This document shows, one piece after another, positions 20,473 through 32,615 of a DNA stretch of 64,000 nucleotides. A program made the translations under genes and the position numbers. The stretch comes from Edwardsiella anguillarum ET080813 (GTDB lineage: Bacteria > Pseudomonadota > Gammaproteobacteria > Enterobacterales > Enterobacteriaceae), in the NCBI RefSeq assembly GCF_000264765.2, contig NZ_CP006664.1, forward strand, positions 2,418,001-2,482,000. The letters run 5' to 3'. A model generated the notes under the pieces. That model was given only the letters and a program-made list of their open reading frames with translations. It searched no databases and was not told the DNA's origin. Every line of letters starts with the position of its first letter. Position 1 is the first letter of the stretch.

Positions 20473-21548
20473 TCTGGCTGGCCGAACATTTGGTCAAATA
20501 CTTTTCTGGCTTTAACGTCTTCTCCTATCTGACGTTTCGCGCCATCGTCAGCTTGCTGACCGCCCTGTTTATCTCCCTGTGGATGGGGCCACACCTGATC
20601 GCCTGGCTGCAGAGGCTGCAGATTGGCCAGGTGGTGCGTAATGATGGGCCGGAGTCGCACTTTAGCAAGCGCGGCACGCCGACCATGGGCGGCCTGATGA
20701 TCCTGACCTCGATTACCATTTCGGTTCTGATGTGGGCCTATCCCTCTAACCCCTATGTTTGGTGCGTGCTGTTTGTGCTGCTGGGCTACGGCGTCGTGGG
20801 CTTCGTCGATGACTACCGTAAGGTGGTACGCAAGAACACCGATGGGCTGATCGCCCGCTGGAAATATTTCTGGCAGTCCGTGATCGCGCTGGTGGTGGCA
20901 TTCACCATGTACAGTATCGGTAAGGATACGCCGGCTACCCAACTGGTGGTTCCGTTCTTTAAAGACATCATGCCGCAGCTGGGGCTGCTGTACATCCTGC
21001 TGAGCTATTTCGTGATCGTTGGCACCAGCAACGCCGTCAACCTGACGGACGGCTTGGATGGCTTGGCGATTATGCCCACGGTGTTTGTGGCCGCGGGCAT
21101 GGGCCTGGTGGCCTGGGCGACCGGCAACGTCAACTTCGCCGCCTACCTGCATATTCCCTACATTCGTCACGCCGGCGAATTGGTGATCGTCTGTACTGCG
21201 ATCGTCGGCGCCGGGTTGGGATTTCTGTGGTTTAACACCTATCCGGCGCAGGTCTTTATGGGCGACGTCGGCTCCCTGGCGCTGGGCGGCGCACTGGGCA
21301 CCATTGCCGTGCTGCTGCGCCAGGAGTTCCTGTTGGTGATCATGGGCGGTGTTTTCGTGATGGAGACCCTGTCGGTGATCCTGCAGGTGGGCAGCTTTAA
21401 GCTGCGCGGCCAGCGCATTTTCCGCATGGCGCCCATCCATCACCACTATGAGCTGAAGGGCTGGCCGGAGCCGCGAGTGATCGTGCGCTTCTGGATCATT
21501 TCGTTGATGCTGGTGCTTATTGGACTGGCAACCTTGAAGGTACGTTAA
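20466..21548 (+). CDS. mraY: Phospho-N-acetylmuramoyl-pentapeptide transferase
   Basis: Polytopic membrane enzyme that transfers phospho-MurNAc-pentapeptide to undecaprenyl phosphate, forming lipid I. The 360-residue protein has about ten hydrophobic segments and the conserved cytoplasmic loops [30 protein letters not shown], with the Asp pair, [14 protein letters not shown], with the catalytic Asp, and [15 protein letters not shown], the His-rich motif. Same length as in E. coli. It lies in the middle of the mur-fts run and is followed after one base by murD. Confidence 0.98.
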   Translation: MLVWLAEHLVKYFSGFNVFSYLTFRAIVSLLTALFISLWMGPHLIAWLQRLQIGQVVRNDGPESHFSKRGTPTMGGLMILTSITISVLMWAYPSNPYVWCVLFVLLGYGVVGFVDDYRKVVRKNTDGLIARWKYFWQSVIALVVAFTMYSIGKDTPATQLVVPFFKDIMPQLGLLYILLSYFVIVGTSNAVNLTDGLDGLAIMPTVFVAAGMGLVAWATGNVNFAAYLHIPYIRHAGELVIVCTAIVGAGLGFLWFNTYPAQVFMGDVGSLALGGALGTIAVLLRQEFLLVIMGGVFVMETLSVILQVGSFKLRGQRIFRMAPIHHHYELKGWPEPRVIVRFWIISLMLVLIGLATLKVR

Positions 21549-21549
21549 T

Positions 21550-22866
21550 ATGGCTGACTATCAGGGGAAGAGGGTCGTTATCATCGGGCTGGGGCTGACG
21601 GGCCTCTCCTGCGTCGATTTCTTTATGGATCGCGGCGTGGTACCGCGGGTGGTTGACACCCGCGCAACGCCGCCGGGGCTGGATAAGCTGCCGGCGAGCG
21701 TCGAGCGTCATCTGGGCAGCATTGAGCCGTCATGGCTGATGGACGCCGATCTGATCGTCGCCAGCCCGGGGATCCCCCTCTCGTCGCCGGCGCTGGATCG
21801 GGCGGCGCAGGCGGGCGTGGAGATCGTCGGCGATATCGAGCTGTTTTGCCGCGAGGCGCAGGCGCCGATCGTGGCGATCACCGGCTCTAACGGTAAAAGC
21901 ACCGTGACGACGCTGGTCGGCGAGATGGCCCGTGCCGCAGGCTGGCAGGTCGGGGTCGGCGGTAATATCGGGGTGCCCGCCCTGACGCTGCTGAAGCATG
22001 AGTACCGCCTGTATGTCCTGGAGCTCTCCAGCTTTCAGTTGGAGACCACCTCCAGCCTGAGGGCGGCGGCGGCGACCATCCTGAACGTCAGCGAAGATCA
22101 CATGAACCGCTACCCGCTGGGGCTGCAGCAGTATCGGGCGGCCAAGCTGCGCATCTATGAAAACGCCCGGGCCTGCGTGGTCAACGCGGACGATGCGCTG
22201 ACCATGCCGATCCACGGCGCCGATACGCGCTGCGTCAGCTTTGGCGTCGACGTGGGCGACTACCATCTCAACCGCCAGCAGGGCGAGATCTGGCTGCGCG
22301 TTCGCGGTGAAAAGATTTTGAATACCAAGGAGATGCAGCTCACCGGCATCCATAATTACACCAATGCCCTGGCGGCGCTGGCGCTGGCGGACGCCGTTGG
22401 CCTGCCGCGCGCCTCCAGCCTGCGGGCGCTGACGACGTTCCGTGGCCTGGCGCACCGTTTCCAGCTGGTGCTGGAGCACAGCGGCGTACGCTGGATTAAC
22501 GATTCGAAGGCGACCAACGTGGGTAGCACCGAGGCGGCGCTGAAGGGGCTTCATCTGGACGGCACGCTGCACCTGCTGCTGGGCGGTGACGGCAAGGGGG
22601 CGGACTTTACGCCGCTGCTGCCGTATCTGCAGGGCGATCGTATCCGCCTGTATTGCTTCGGCCGCGACGCCGGGCCGCTGATGCTGCTGCGACCGGAGGT
22701 TTCCCGACGCTTTGATATCATGGAGCAGGCGATACGCGCGCTGGCGCCGCTGACGCGTGGGGGGGATATGGTGCTGCTTTCACCGGCCTGCGCTAGCCTG
22801 GATCAGTTTAAAAACTTCGAACAGCGCGGCGATGAGTTTGCCCGCCTGGCACGGGAGTTCGGCTGA
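21550..22866 (+). CDS. murD: UDP-MurNAc-L-alanine:D-glutamate ligase
   Basis: Second Mur ligase, adding D-glutamate to UDP-MurNAc-L-alanine. The 438-residue protein starts [20 protein letters not shown], a Rossmann-like UDP-binding domain, has the ATP P-loop [17 protein letters not shown] near residue 115, the downstream histidine region [11 protein letters not shown], and a C-terminal domain ending [22 protein letters not shown], typical of MurD. It overlaps ftsW by one base (TGATG arrangement). Confidence 0.98.
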   Translation: MADYQGKRVVIIGLGLTGLSCVDFFMDRGVVPRVVDTRATPPGLDKLPASVERHLGSIEPSWLMDADLIVASPGIPLSSPALDRAAQAGVEIVGDIELFCREAQAPIVAITGSNGKSTVTTLVGEMARAAGWQVGVGGNIGVPALTLLKHEYRLYVLELSSFQLETTSSLRAAAATILNVSEDHMNRYPLGLQQYRAAKLRIYENARACVVNADDALTMPIHGADTRCVSFGVDVGDYHLNRQQGEIWLRVRGEKILNTKEMQLTGIHNYTNALAALALADAVGLPRASSLRALTTFRGLAHRFQLVLEHSGVRWINDSKATNVGSTEAALKGLHLDGTLHLLLGGDGKGADFTPLLPYLQGDRIRLYCFGRDAGPLMLLRPEVSRRFDIMEQAIRALAPLTRGGDMVLLSPACASLDQFKNFEQRGDEFARLAREFG

Positions 22867-24125
22867 TGCGTTTGCGTCTCGCGCTGCCTCGCCCCCGCCT
22901 GCCGCATCTGCGTCTGCCGCGTTTTTCCCTGCCGCTGATGGGTGGGATGCTGCGCCTGCGCGACTGGGTGATGGGCGCTGGCGAAGCCGACAGTGCCGGG
23001 GTGGTGCTGTATGACCGGACGCTGCTGTGGCTGACCTTTGGGCTCGCGGCGATGGGCTTTATCATGGTGACGTCGGCGTCGATGCCAATCGGACAGCGCC
23101 TGGCGGACGATCCGTTTCTGTTTGCCAAGCGCGACGCGCTTTACCTGACGTTGGCCTTCGGCCTCGCTATGGTGACCCTGCGCATTCCGATGGAGTTTTG
23201 GCAGCGCTGGAGCAATGCGATGCTGCTGCTGTCGGTGGCGATGCTGCTGGTGGTGCTGGTGGTCGGCAGCTCGGTTAACGGCGCCTCGCGCTGGATCGCG
23301 CTGGGACCGCTGCGTATTCAGCCGGCGGAGTTCTCTAAGCTGTCGCTGTTTTGCTATCTCGCCAGCTATCTGGTGCGCAAGGTCGATGAGGTGCGCAATA
23401 ACTTCTGGGGCTTCTGTAAGCCGATGGGGGTGATGGTGGTGCTGGCGGTGCTGCTGCTGGCGCAGCCGGACCTGGGAACCGTGGTGGTGCTGTTTGTGAC
23501 GACGCTGGGGCTGCTGTTCCTGGCGGGGGCCAAGCTGTGGCAGTTCCTGGCGATCATCGGCTCGGGGATCTTCGCGGTGATCCTGCTGATTATCGCCGAG
23601 CCCTACCGTATGCGACGCGTAACGTCGTTCTGGAATCCGTGGGCCGATCCGTTCGGCAGCGGCTACCAGCTGACCCAGTCGCTGATGGCTTTTGGCCGCG
23701 GCGAGTTTTGGGGGCAGGGGCTGGGAAACTCGGTTCAGAAGCTGGAGTATTTGCCGGAGGCGCACACTGACTTTATTTTCTCCATCCTCGGCGAGGAGCT
23801 GGGCTATTTCGGTGTGGTTCTTACGCTGTTAATGGTATTCTTCGTCGCTTTTCGTGCGATGTCCATCGGACGGCGCGCACTGGAGGCCGATCAGCGTTTT
23901 TCCGGCTTTCTGGCCTGCGCCATCGGCGTCTGGTTCAGCTTTCAGGCGTTGGTTAACGTCGGCGCGGCGGCCGGCATGCTGCCGACCAAAGGGCTGACGC
24001 TGCCGCTGATAAGCTACGGCGGCTCCAGCCTGATTATTATGTCTACGGCGCTGGTATTTTTGCTGCGCATTGATTATGAAACCCGCCAGGCGAATGCCCA
24101 GGCGGTGGTTAAGGGGTCACGATGA
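22866..24125 (+). CDS. ftsW: Septal peptidoglycan glycosyltransferase FtsW
   Basis: SEDS-family polytopic membrane glycosyltransferase that works with FtsI at the septum. The 419-residue protein has a basic, Arg/Pro-rich cytoplasmic N-terminus (about 50 residues), then about ten transmembrane segments with SEDS signatures: [68 protein letters not shown] (containing the catalytic Asp in this family) and [16 protein letters not shown]. It overlaps murG by 4 bases. Confidence 0.98.
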   Translation: MRLRLALPRPRLPHLRLPRFSLPLMGGMLRLRDWVMGAGEADSAGVVLYDRTLLWLTFGLAAMGFIMVTSASMPIGQRLADDPFLFAKRDALYLTLAFGLAMVTLRIPMEFWQRWSNAMLLLSVAMLLVVLVVGSSVNGASRWIALGPLRIQPAEFSKLSLFCYLASYLVRKVDEVRNNFWGFCKPMGVMVVLAVLLLAQPDLGTVVVLFVTTLGLLFLAGAKLWQFLAIIGSGIFAVILLIIAEPYRMRRVTSFWNPWADPFGSGYQLTQSLMAFGRGEFWGQGLGNSVQKLEYLPEAHTDFIFSILGEELGYFGVVLTLLMVFFVAFRAMSIGRRALEADQRFSGFLACAIGVWFSFQALVNVGAAAGMLPTKGLTLPLISYGGSSLIIMSTALVFLLRIDYETRQANAQAVVKGSR

Positions 24126-25201
24126 GCGGCGCGGCGAATCATCAAGGAAACAAACGGTTGATGGTCATGGCCGGCGGTACCGGAGGACACGTGTTCCCGG
24201 GGCTGGCGGTGGCGCACTATCTGCAGGCGCAGGGATGGCAGATCCGCTGGTTGGGTACCGCGGATCGCATGGAGGCGCAGCTGGTTCCACAGCACGGCAT
24301 CGAGATCGATTTTATTCAGATTTCGGGCCTGCGCGGCAAAGGGATCAAGGCGCTGCTCGGCGCACCGTTCCGCATTGTGCGTGCGGTGCTGCAGGCGCGG
24401 CGAATTATCAAGGCGTACCGTCCCGATGCGGTGCTGGGGATGGGGGGCTATGTCTCCGGCCCGGGCGGTCTGGCCGCCTGGCTGTGCGGCGTTCCGGTGG
24501 TGCTGCACGAGCAGAACGGGATCGCCGGGTTGACCAACCGCTGGCTGTCCAAGATAGCTAAACGGGTACTGCAGGCGTTTCCCGGTGCCTTTCCCCATGC
24601 GCCGGTGGTGGGAAATCCGGTGCGTGAGGATGTGCTGGCGCTGCCGGCGCCGGCGCAGCGGATGGCCGGACGCACCGGCCCCGTTCGGGTGCTGGTGGTC
24701 GGCGGCAGCCAGGGCGCCCGGATCCTGAACCAGACGCTACCCGCGGTGGCGGCGCGTCTCGGGGAGCGGGTGACCCTGTGGCATCAGACCGGGAAAGGGG
24801 CCCAGCTGTCGGTCGAGGCGGAGTATCAGCGCCTGGGGCTGCAGGAGCATCGGGTAACCGAGTTTATTGACGATATGGCGGCGGCCTATGCCTGGGCCGA
24901 CGTCGTCGTATGCCGATCCGGCGCATTGACGGTCAGCGAGATCGCCGCTGCCGGTTTACCGGCGCTGTTTGTGCCCTTTATGCACAAGGATCGTCAGCAG
25001 TACTGGAATGCGGCGGCGCTGGCACGTACCGGTGCCGCCAGAATTATTGAACAGCCCGATTTTAGCGTCGATGCGGTGGTGGAGACGCTGGCGGGCTGGG
25101 ATCGCCCTACGCTGTTACTGATGGCGGAAAAGGCCCGGGCGGCGGCGATCACCGATGCAACCCAGCGGGTCGCCGAGGCGATCTGCGACGTGGCGCGTTA
25201 A
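24122..25201 (+). CDS. murG: UDP-GlcNAc:lipid I N-acetylglucosaminyltransferase
   Basis: Peripheral inner-membrane GT28 glycosyltransferase producing lipid II. The 359-residue protein has the N-terminal G loop [19 protein letters not shown], the acceptor-side [26 protein letters not shown], the C-terminal donor-binding [16 protein letters not shown] and the signature [23 protein letters not shown]. It is slightly longer than the E. coli enzyme at the N-terminus. It is followed by a 48-base gap before murC. Confidence 0.98.
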   Translation: MSGAANHQGNKRLMVMAGGTGGHVFPGLAVAHYLQAQGWQIRWLGTADRMEAQLVPQHGIEIDFIQISGLRGKGIKALLGAPFRIVRAVLQARRIIKAYRPDAVLGMGGYVSGPGGLAAWLCGVPVVLHEQNGIAGLTNRWLSKIAKRVLQAFPGAFPHAPVVGNPVREDVLALPAPAQRMAGRTGPVRVLVVGGSQGARILNQTLPAVAARLGERVTLWHQTGKGAQLSVEAEYQRLGLQEHRVTEFIDDMAAAYAWADVVVCRSGALTVSEIAAAGLPALFVPFMHKDRQQYWNAAALARTGAARIIEQPDFSVDAVVETLAGWDRPTLLLMAEKARAAAITDATQRVAEAICDVAR

Positions 25202-25249
25202 TATCAACCCGGGTGGGGAGACCGACTCGGACAGTGAAAATGGATTAAA

Positions 25250-26725
25250 GTGAACAAGACAGTGAATACTCAACAGCTCGCTAAACTGCGTACCATGGTG
25301 CCGGAGATGCGCCGTGTCCGGCACATTCACTTTGTCGGCATCGGCGGCGCTGGCATGGGCGGTATTGCAGAGGTGCTGGCCAACGAGGGTTATCAGATCA
25401 GCGGCTCCGATCTGGCGCCCAACGCGGTGACCCAGCAACTGAGCGAGCTGGGCGCGCAGATCTATTTTAACCATCGCCCGGAAAACGTACGCGATGCCAG
25501 CGTTGTGGTCGTATCGACCGCGATCGCCGCCGATAACCCGGAGATTATCGCCGCCCGCGAGGCGCGTATTCCGGTGATCCGCCGCGCGGAGATGCTGGCG
25601 GAGCTGATGCGTTTCCGCCACGGTATCGCCATTGCCGGAACCCATGGCAAGACCACCACCACGGCGATGGTCTCCAGTATTTATGCCGAGGCCGGGCTGG
25701 ACCCGACCTTTGTTAACGGCGGTCTGGTGAAAGCGGCCGGCACACACGCCCGCTTGGGTTCCAGTCGCTATCTGATCGCCGAGGCCGATGAGAGCGATGC
25801 CTCGTTTTTGCATCTGCAGCCGATGGTGGCGATCGTCACCAATATCGAAGCCGATCATATGGATACCTATCACGGCGATTTCGAAAACCTGAAGCAGACC
25901 TTTATCAACTTTCTGCACAACCTGCCGTTTTATGGCCGGGCGGTGCTGTGCATCGACGATCCGGTGATCCGCGAGCTGCTGCCGCGCGTCGGGCGCCAGG
26001 TGACCACCTATGGCTTTAGCCAGGATGCCGATGTCCGCATTGAGGAGTACCGCCAGTGCGGCGCCCAGGGAACCTTCTTCCTGTGTCGTCAGGATCGTCC
26101 ACGCCTGGCGGTGACCCTAAATGCACCAGGTCGCCACAATGCTCTGAATGCGGCCGCCGCTGCGGCGGTAGCCAGCGAAGAGGGGATCGACGATGAGGCT
26201 ATCCTGCGCGCGCTGAGCGGGTTTCAGGGCACCGGGCGTCGCTTTGACTTCCTGGGGGAGTTTAGCCTGCAGCACGTCAACAATAAGCCGGGCAAGGTGA
26301 TGCTGGTGGATGACTATGGACATCATCCGACGGAGGTAGATGCCACCATTAAGGCCGCCCGTGCCGGTTGGCCGGATCGCCGCCTGGTGATGGTTTTCCA
26401 GCCGCACCGCTTTACCCGTACCCGCGATCTGTATGATGACTTTGCCAACGTATTGTCACAGGTAGATGTCCTGCTGATGCTGGATGTGTATCCTGCCGGC
26501 GAGCATCCGATCCCCGGCGCGGATAGCCGCTCGCTGTGTCGCACCATTCGCGGGCGCGGCAAGCTGGACCCGGTGCTGGTGTCGGAGCCGGCGACGTTGG
26601 CGCAGACGCTGGCGCAGTTCCTGCAAGAGGGTGACCTGATTCTGACCCAGGGCGCCGGTAATATTGGCCGGGTGGCGCGGGTGCTGGCGGAGTGCCGCCT
26701 GCAGCCGTCCGCGGTAACGGAGTAA
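25250..26725 (+). CDS. murC: UDP-N-acetylmuramate:L-alanine ligase
   Basis: First Mur ligase, adding L-alanine to UDP-MurNAc. The 491-residue protein contains [19 protein letters not shown], the P-loop [48 protein letters not shown] and [14 protein letters not shown], all near-identical to E. coli. Two in-frame GTG codons could start it: 25250 (product [14 protein letters not shown]) or 25262 ([10 protein letters not shown], the E. coli N-terminus). The first has a GGA-containing ribosome site about 8 bases upstream; homology favours the second. Confidence 0.97.
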   Translation: MNKTVNTQQLAKLRTMVPEMRRVRHIHFVGIGGAGMGGIAEVLANEGYQISGSDLAPNAVTQQLSELGAQIYFNHRPENVRDASVVVVSTAIAADNPEIIAAREARIPVIRRAEMLAELMRFRHGIAIAGTHGKTTTTAMVSSIYAEAGLDPTFVNGGLVKAAGTHARLGSSRYLIAEADESDASFLHLQPMVAIVTNIEADHMDTYHGDFENLKQTFINFLHNLPFYGRAVLCIDDPVIRELLPRVGRQVTTYGFSQDADVRIEEYRQCGAQGTFFLCRQDRPRLAVTLNAPGRHNALNAAAAAAVASEEGIDDEAILRALSGFQGTGRRFDFLGEFSLQHVNNKPGKVMLVDDYGHHPTEVDATIKAARAGWPDRRLVMVFQPHRFTRTRDLYDDFANVLSQVDVLLMLDVYPAGEHPIPGADSRSLCRTIRGRGKLDPVLVSEPATLAQTLAQFLQEGDLILTQGAGNIGRVARVLAECRLQPSAVTE

Positions 26726-26731
26726 ACGACG

Positions 26732-27652
26732 ATGGCAGAAAAAGTAGCGGTATTGCTGGGCGGCACCTCTGCCGAGCGCGACGTCTCCCTGCTGTCGGGG
26801 CAGGCGGTGCTGAAAGGTCTGAAAGAGGCCGGTATCGATGCTTATCCGGTTGATACAATGCAGTTTCCTGCAACACAATTACGGGAAGCCGGCTTTGAGC
26901 GGGTATTTATCGCCCTGCACGGCCGCGGCGGTGAAGATGGCACCCTGCAAGGGGTGCTGGAGTTTCTGCAGCTGCCCTATACCGGCAGCGGTGTGATGGC
27001 ATCGGCGCTGACCATGGATAAGCTGCGCTCCAAGCAGGTGTGGCAGGCCGCCGGGCTGCCGGTGGCACCCTACGTTGCCATCAGTCGCGAGCAGTTTGAC
27101 GAGGGGCTGACCATGGATACGCTGCGCGAGATTAACGATCTCGGCCTGCCGCTGATTGTGAAGCCCAGCCGCGAGGGATCCAGCGTCGGTATGAGCAAGG
27201 TCAGCGAGCCGTGCGAGTTCGATCCGGCGCTGGTCGAGGCGCTGCGCCATGATGACGAGATCCTGATCGAAAAATGGCTCGCCGGTCCAGAATACACCGT
27301 GGCCTTTATCGGCGATGAAATTTTACCGTCGATCCGTATCCAGGCTGCCGGCGCGTTCTATGATTATGAGGCCAAGTACTTATCGGATAAGACCGAGTAC
27401 TTTTGTCCCAGCGGATTGAGCGATGAGCAGGAGCAGGCGCTGGCGGCGCTGGTACGCCGCGCCTATAAGGCGCTGGGATGCAGCGGCTGGGGACGGGTGG
27501 ATGTGATGCAGGATGCCTGCGGGGAGTTTTGCCTGCTGGAGGTTAACACGGCGCCGGGCATGACCAGCCACAGCCTGGTTCCGATGGCCGCCCGTCAGGC
27601 TGGGATGAGTTTTTCGCAGCTGGTGGTGCGGATTTTGGAGTTAGCGGATTGA
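26732..27652 (+). CDS. ddlB: D-alanine:D-alanine ligase B
   Basis: ATP-grasp enzyme that makes D-Ala-D-Ala for MurF. The 306-residue protein starts [23 protein letters not shown], the family signature containing the catalytic Glu/Ser, with [32 protein letters not shown] in the ATP-grasp fold and the C-terminal metal site GRVDVMQD to [17 protein letters not shown]. It lies 6 bases after murC and 1 base before ftsQ. Confidence 0.98.
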   Translation: MAEKVAVLLGGTSAERDVSLLSGQAVLKGLKEAGIDAYPVDTMQFPATQLREAGFERVFIALHGRGGEDGTLQGVLEFLQLPYTGSGVMASALTMDKLRSKQVWQAAGLPVAPYVAISREQFDEGLTMDTLREINDLGLPLIVKPSREGSSVGMSKVSEPCEFDPALVEALRHDDEILIEKWLAGPEYTVAFIGDEILPSIRIQAAGAFYDYEAKYLSDKTEYFCPSGLSDEQEQALAALVRRAYKALGCSGWGRVDVMQDACGEFCLLEVNTAPGMTSHSLVPMAARQAGMSFSQLVVRILELAD

Positions 27653-27653
27653 T

Positions 27654-28517
27654 ATGTCTCAGGCAGCCCTGAACTCGCGGGAACCGAGCGGTTCACCCCG
27701 TAGCCGCATCCGTCTGCGGCGCAGCAACGGGATGCGTCTGGCAGGGATGTTGTTTCTGCTGTTGGTGCTGGCCGGTATCGGCTGGGGTGGCTGGATGGTC
27801 GTCAACTGGATGAAGGACGCCAGCCGGATGCCGATGTCCAAGCTGGTTGTGACCGGGGAACGCCACTTTACGCGCAACGACGATATTCGCCAGGCGATCC
27901 TGGCGCTGGGTCCGCCGGGGACGTTTATGACTCAGAATGTGGATGTGATCCAGCAGCAGATAGAGCGTTTGCCGTGGATTAAGCAGGCCAGCGTGCGCAA
28001 GCAGTGGCCGAATGAGCTGAAGATCCACGTAGTGGAGTATGTCCCGGTGGCGCGCTGGAACGATTTGCGTTTGGTGGACAGCGACGGCAAATCGTTCAGC
28101 GTTCCGGCCGACAGAACCGGCAAACAGCCATTGCCGCTGCTGTACGGGCCGGAGGGCAGTGAAATGGATGTTCTGGAAGGTTATCGCGCGATGAGCAAGA
28201 CGCTGGCGAAGGATAACTTTACGCTGAAGATGGTCTCAATGAGTGCCCGTCACTCATGGCAGCTGGGGCTGGATAACGATATCCGTCTGGAGCTGGGGCG
28301 CGAAGATGTCGCCGGGCGGCTGGCCCGCTTTGACGAACTCTATCCTGCGCTGCAGCAGCAGGCCCAGGCCACGCATCAGCGTGTCAGTTATGTGGATCTG
28401 CGTTATGACAGTGGCGCTGCGGTAGGCTGGGCGCCGGCGTACATCGATACGCCGCCGGCCGGCGCGAATCAGCAACAGAATCAGCAACAGAATCAGGCAC
28501 AGGCTAAACAACAATGA
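27654..28517 (+). CDS. ftsQ: Cell division protein FtsQ
   Basis: Bitopic divisome protein of the FtsQLB complex. The 287-residue protein has an Arg-rich cytoplasmic N-terminus (about 30 residues), one transmembrane helix (about residues 30-50), a periplasmic POTRA domain (about 58-126; starts [20 protein letters not shown]) and the beta domain. The C-terminus is a Gln/Asn/Ala-rich tail encoded by a 12-base tandem repeat (separate entry). The stop overlaps the ftsA start by 4 bases. In E. coli, promoters for ftsA and ftsZ lie inside this gene; I did not identify them here. Confidence 0.97.
   Translation: MSQAALNSREPSGSPRSRIRLRRSNGMRLAGMLFLLLVLAGIGWGGWMVVNWMKDASRMPMSKLVVTGERHFTRNDDIRQAILALGPPGTFMTQNVDVIQQQIERLPWIKQASVRKQWPNELKIHVVEYVPVARWNDLRLVDSDGKSFSVPADRTGKQPLPLLYGPEGSEMDVLEGYRAMSKTLAKDNFTLKMVSMSARHSWQLGLDNDIRLELGREDVAGRLARFDELYPALQQQAQATHQRVSYVDLRYDSGAAVGWAPAYIDTPPAGANQQQNQQQNQAQAKQQ
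28467..28496 (+). repeat. 12-base tandem repeat in the ftsQ tail
   Basis: AATCAGCAACAG occurs twice in tandem (28467-28478, 28479-28490) followed by a half copy AATCAG (28491-28496). It encodes the [10 protein letters not shown] tail of FtsQ in frame, so changes in copy number would alter tail length by four residues without a frameshift. Confidence 0.9.
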
Positions 28518-29770
28518 TCAAGTCGACGGACAGAAAACTGGTAGTTGGGCTGGAGATCGGTACGGCAAAAGTCGCTGCGCTGGTAGGGGAGGTTCTGCCC
28601 GATGGCATGGTCAATATTATCGGCGTGGGCAGCTGCCCGTCGCGCGGCATGGACAAGGGTGGCGTTAACGATTTGGAGTCGGTGGTGAAATGCGTGCAGC
28701 GGGCCATCGATCAGGCGGAGCTGATGGCGGACTGTCAGATATCGTCCGTGTATCTGGCGCTGTCCGGCAAGCATATCAGCTGCCAGAACGAGATCGGGAT
28801 GGTGCCGATCTCGGAGGAAGAAGTGACCCAGGAAGACGTGGAAAATGTGGTGCATACCGCAAAATCAGTGCGCGTTCGCGATGAGCACCGGGTTTTACAT
28901 GTGATTCCTCAAGAATATGCCATTGATTATCAGGAAGGGATTAAAAACCCGGTGGGACTGTCCGGCGTGCGGATGCAGGCCAAGGTTCACCTGATCACCT
29001 GCCATAATGATATGGCGAAGAATATTGTGAAGGCGGTGGAGCGCTGTGGTCTGAAGGTGGATCAGCTGATTTTTGCCGGTCTGGCCTCCAGCTATGCGGT
29101 GCTGACGGAAGATGAACGTGAGCTGGGCGTTTGCGTGGTGGATATCGGCGGCGGCACCATGGACATGGCGGTCTATACCGGCGGTGCGCTGCGCCATACC
29201 AAAGTTATCCCCTACGCGGGTAACGTGGTGACCAGTGATATCGCCTACGCCTTCGGCACGCCGCCGACGGATGCCGAAGCGATTAAAGTGCGCTACGGAT
29301 GCGCGCTGGGCTCGCTGGTCAGCAAAGATGAAAGCGTCGAGGTTCCAAGCGTGGGGGGACGCCCGCCGCGCAGCTTGCAGCGTCAAACGCTGGCTGAGGT
29401 GATCGAGCCACGCTATGCCGAGCTGCTGAACCTGGTCAACGATGAGCTGCTGCAGCTGCAGGAGCAGCTGCGTCAGCAGGGAGTGAAGCACCATCTGGCG
29501 GCAGGCATTGTTCTGACCGGCGGTGCGGCGCAGATCGAGGGGCTTGCCGCCTGCGCCCAGCGTGTGTTCCATACCCAGGTACGCATCGGGCAGCCGCTGA
29601 ACATCACTGGTCTGACGGATTATGCTCAGGCGCCGTACTATTCCACGGCGGTTGGGCTGTTGCATTACGGCAAAGAGTCACACCTGAGCGGTGAGGCCGA
29701 AGTCGAAAAACGTGCCTCAGTTGGCAATTGGTTTAAGAAAATCAATGGCTGGCTGAGAAAAGAGTTTTAA
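28514..29770 (+). CDS. ftsA: Cell division protein FtsA
   Basis: Actin-like ATPase that tethers FtsZ to the membrane and recruits later divisome proteins. The 418-residue protein starts with the phosphate-1 motif [18 protein letters not shown], has the SHS2/1C insertion (about residues 85-165), the phosphate-2 motif [18 protein letters not shown], the adenosine motif [14 protein letters not shown], and ends in the amphipathic membrane-targeting helix [13 protein letters not shown]. It overlaps ftsQ and is 69 bases before ftsZ. Confidence 0.98.
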   Translation: MIKSTDRKLVVGLEIGTAKVAALVGEVLPDGMVNIIGVGSCPSRGMDKGGVNDLESVVKCVQRAIDQAELMADCQISSVYLALSGKHISCQNEIGMVPISEEEVTQEDVENVVHTAKSVRVRDEHRVLHVIPQEYAIDYQEGIKNPVGLSGVRMQAKVHLITCHNDMAKNIVKAVERCGLKVDQLIFAGLASSYAVLTEDERELGVCVVDIGGGTMDMAVYTGGALRHTKVIPYAGNVVTSDIAYAFGTPPTDAEAIKVRYGCALGSLVSKDESVEVPSVGGRPPRSLQRQTLAEVIEPRYAELLNLVNDELLQLQEQLRQQGVKHHLAAGIVLTGGAAQIEGLAACAQRVFHTQVRIGQPLNITGLTDYAQAPYYSTAVGLLHYGKESHLSGEAEVEKRASVGNWFKKINGWLRKEF

Positions 29771-29839
29771 TGTTTGAAAAAAGGGATCATTCTACGCGTT
29801 AATGATTCCGTAGCGACAGGCACAAGACGGAGAGAAACT

Positions 29840-31000
29840 ATGTTTGAACCAATGGAATTAACCAATGACGCGGTGATTAAGGTCATCGGCGTCGGCGGCG
29901 GCGGCGGCAACGCCGTTGAGCACATGGTGCGTGAACGCATTGAAGGCGTTGAGTTTTTTGCGGTGAATACCGACGCACAGGCCCTGCGTAAGACGGCCGT
30001 TGGCCAGACCATCCAGATCGGCAGCGGCATTACTAAAGGGCTGGGCGCTGGCGCCAATCCGGAGGTCGGACGCAACGCGGCGGAAGAAGATCGTGAAGCG
30101 CTGCGCTCTGCGCTGGATGGGGCCGATATGGTCTTCATCGCAGCCGGCATGGGCGGCGGCACCGGCACCGGCGCTGCGCCGGTCGTGGCGGAAGTGGCAA
30201 AAGAGCTGGGCATCCTGACCGTTGCCGTGGTCACCAAGCCGTTTAACTTTGAAGGTAAGCGTCGTATGGCGTTTGCCGAGCAGGGTATCGCCGAGCTGTC
30301 CAAGCACGTCGATTCGCTGATCACCATCCCCAACGATAAGCTGCTTAAGGTGCTGGGACGCGGCATCTCCCTGCTGGATGCCTTCGGCGCGGCCAACGAC
30401 GTGCTGAAGGGGGCGGTACAGGGTATTGCCGAACTGATCACCCGTCCGGGCCTGATGAACGTCGACTTTGCCGACGTACGTACCGTGATGTCTGAAATGG
30501 GCTACGCCATGATGGGTTCCGGTATGGCCAGCGGGGAAGACCGTGCGGAAGAGGCGGCAGAGATGGCGATCTCTTCTCCGCTGCTGGAGGACATTGATCT
30601 GTCCGGTGCCCGCGGCGTACTGGTTAACATCACCGCGGGCTTTGACCTGCGCCTAGACGAGTTTGAGACCGTCGGTAACACTATTCGCGCCTTCGCCTCT
30701 GACAACGCGACGGTGGTTATCGGTACCTCTCTCGACCCGGATATGAACGATGAGCTGCGCGTAACCGTCGTGGCCACTGGTATTGGCATGGACAAGCGTC
30801 CGGAGATCACCCTGGTGTCCAATAAGCAGGGGCAGCAGCCGGTGATCGACCAGCGCTACCAGCAGCACGGCCTGTCGCCGCTGCCGCAGGAGAGCAAGCC
30901 GGCCGCGGCCAAAGTGGTTAACGATCAGAGCGTGCCGAGCGGGAAAGAGTCTGACGACTACCTGGATATTCCGGCTTTCCTGCGTAAGCAGGCCGACTGA
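29840..31000 (+). CDS. ftsZ: Cell division GTPase FtsZ
   Basis: Tubulin homologue that forms the cytokinetic Z ring. From the ATG at 29840 ([20 protein letters not shown]) the protein has 386 residues, with the tubulin signature [11 protein letters not shown], the T7 loop region [11 protein letters not shown], a linker rich in Gln/Pro/Ala (about 317-370) and the conserved C-terminal peptide [14 protein letters not shown] that binds FtsA, ZipA and ZapD. The frame is open upstream to 29774, but the GGAGAGAAACT ribosome site fixes the start at 29840. zapD lies in the same window (36684-37436). Confidence 0.98.
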   Translation: MFEPMELTNDAVIKVIGVGGGGGNAVEHMVRERIEGVEFFAVNTDAQALRKTAVGQTIQIGSGITKGLGAGANPEVGRNAAEEDREALRSALDGADMVFIAAGMGGGTGTGAAPVVAEVAKELGILTVAVVTKPFNFEGKRRMAFAEQGIAELSKHVDSLITIPNDKLLKVLGRGISLLDAFGAANDVLKGAVQGIAELITRPGLMNVDFADVRTVMSEMGYAMMGSGMASGEDRAEEAAEMAISSPLLEDIDLSGARGVLVNITAGFDLRLDEFETVGNTIRAFASDNATVVIGTSLDPDMNDELRVTVVATGIGMDKRPEITLVSNKQGQQPVIDQRYQQHGLSPLPQESKPAAAKVVNDQSVPSGKESDDYLDIPAFLRKQAD

Positions 31001-31088
31001 GTATTGGGGATCTCCGCTCTTTGTGCTAAACTGTCTTGCCGCCTTTAATGTATAGTAATTATCATTTAGAGGTGGTTAGGACGGATAA

Positions 31089-32024
<936 letters not shown>

Positions 32025-32033
32025 CCAACGGGC

Positions 32034-32570
32034 TCAGGAGCGGCGCTTCTTATCACGACTGGCTGTGTCGGTACTCTCTCCGGCCAGCGCAGCCAGTCGC
32101 TCTAGTTTTTTACGCAATCCCTCCGGGCTTTGACCGGCTAGCCAGCGCAGCTGCTGTGCGCTTTCTACGCTCAGCGTGCGCATTACCGCCTCCTCCTGCG
32201 CACTCTTCTGCCTTTCCTGTGCGAACGACTGCGCATTTTTCCCACTCTGACACATCAGGGCGGGATTAATCCTGATGTCGATCGACGACAATGATGGTAA
32301 AATCTCTCCCCTGAGTGCGGAAAGTAGACTGCTCTGCTCATAGCGCAGGCGCATCAGCCAACTGGCGTTGGCGACTTCCAGCACCAGAATGCCCTGACGA
32401 AAGTTGGCGACGCGGCAAAACGGTTTCAGCGGCGCCGGCAGCAGGGCTTGTACTGCCCGATCGAGTCGGAGTAATGCCACTGCGCGTTGCTGAACGTTTT
32501 TGAGGATGCCGTCAACGGCGGCGTTGTCATCCAGCAGGGTATCCAGGGATTGTGGGCGACTATCACGCAT
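32034..32570 (-). CDS. DUF721 domain-containing protein
   Basis: A 178-residue protein of the DUF721 family, related to the C-terminal (DciA/Zn-ribbon-less) nucleic-acid-associated proteins, function not established for this branch. The DUF721 core occupies about residues 25-95 (VQQRAVALLRLDRAVQALLP, then VLEVANASWLMRLRYEQ); the rest is basic and Ser/Gln-rich, ending DKKRRS. The ATG at 32570 is chosen because it follows GCGGAG; an ATG at 32615 in the same frame lacks a ribosome site. It is convergent with lpxC (9 bases apart) and divergent from secM. E. coli K-12 has no gene here, though I recall related enterics having one. Confidence 0.78.
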   Translation of the reverse strand: MRDSRPQSLDTLLDDNAAVDGILKNVQQRAVALLRLDRAVQALLPAPLKPFCRVANFRQGILVLEVANASWLMRLRYEQSSLLSALRGEILPSLSSIDIRINPALMCQSGKNAQSFAQERQKSAQEEAVMRTLSVESAQQLRWLAGQSPEGLRKKLERLAALAGESTDTASRDKKRRS

Positions 32571-32615
32571 AAATACGGCTCCGCGGCTATTAGGGCTATT
32601 GATTCGGTACGGCAT

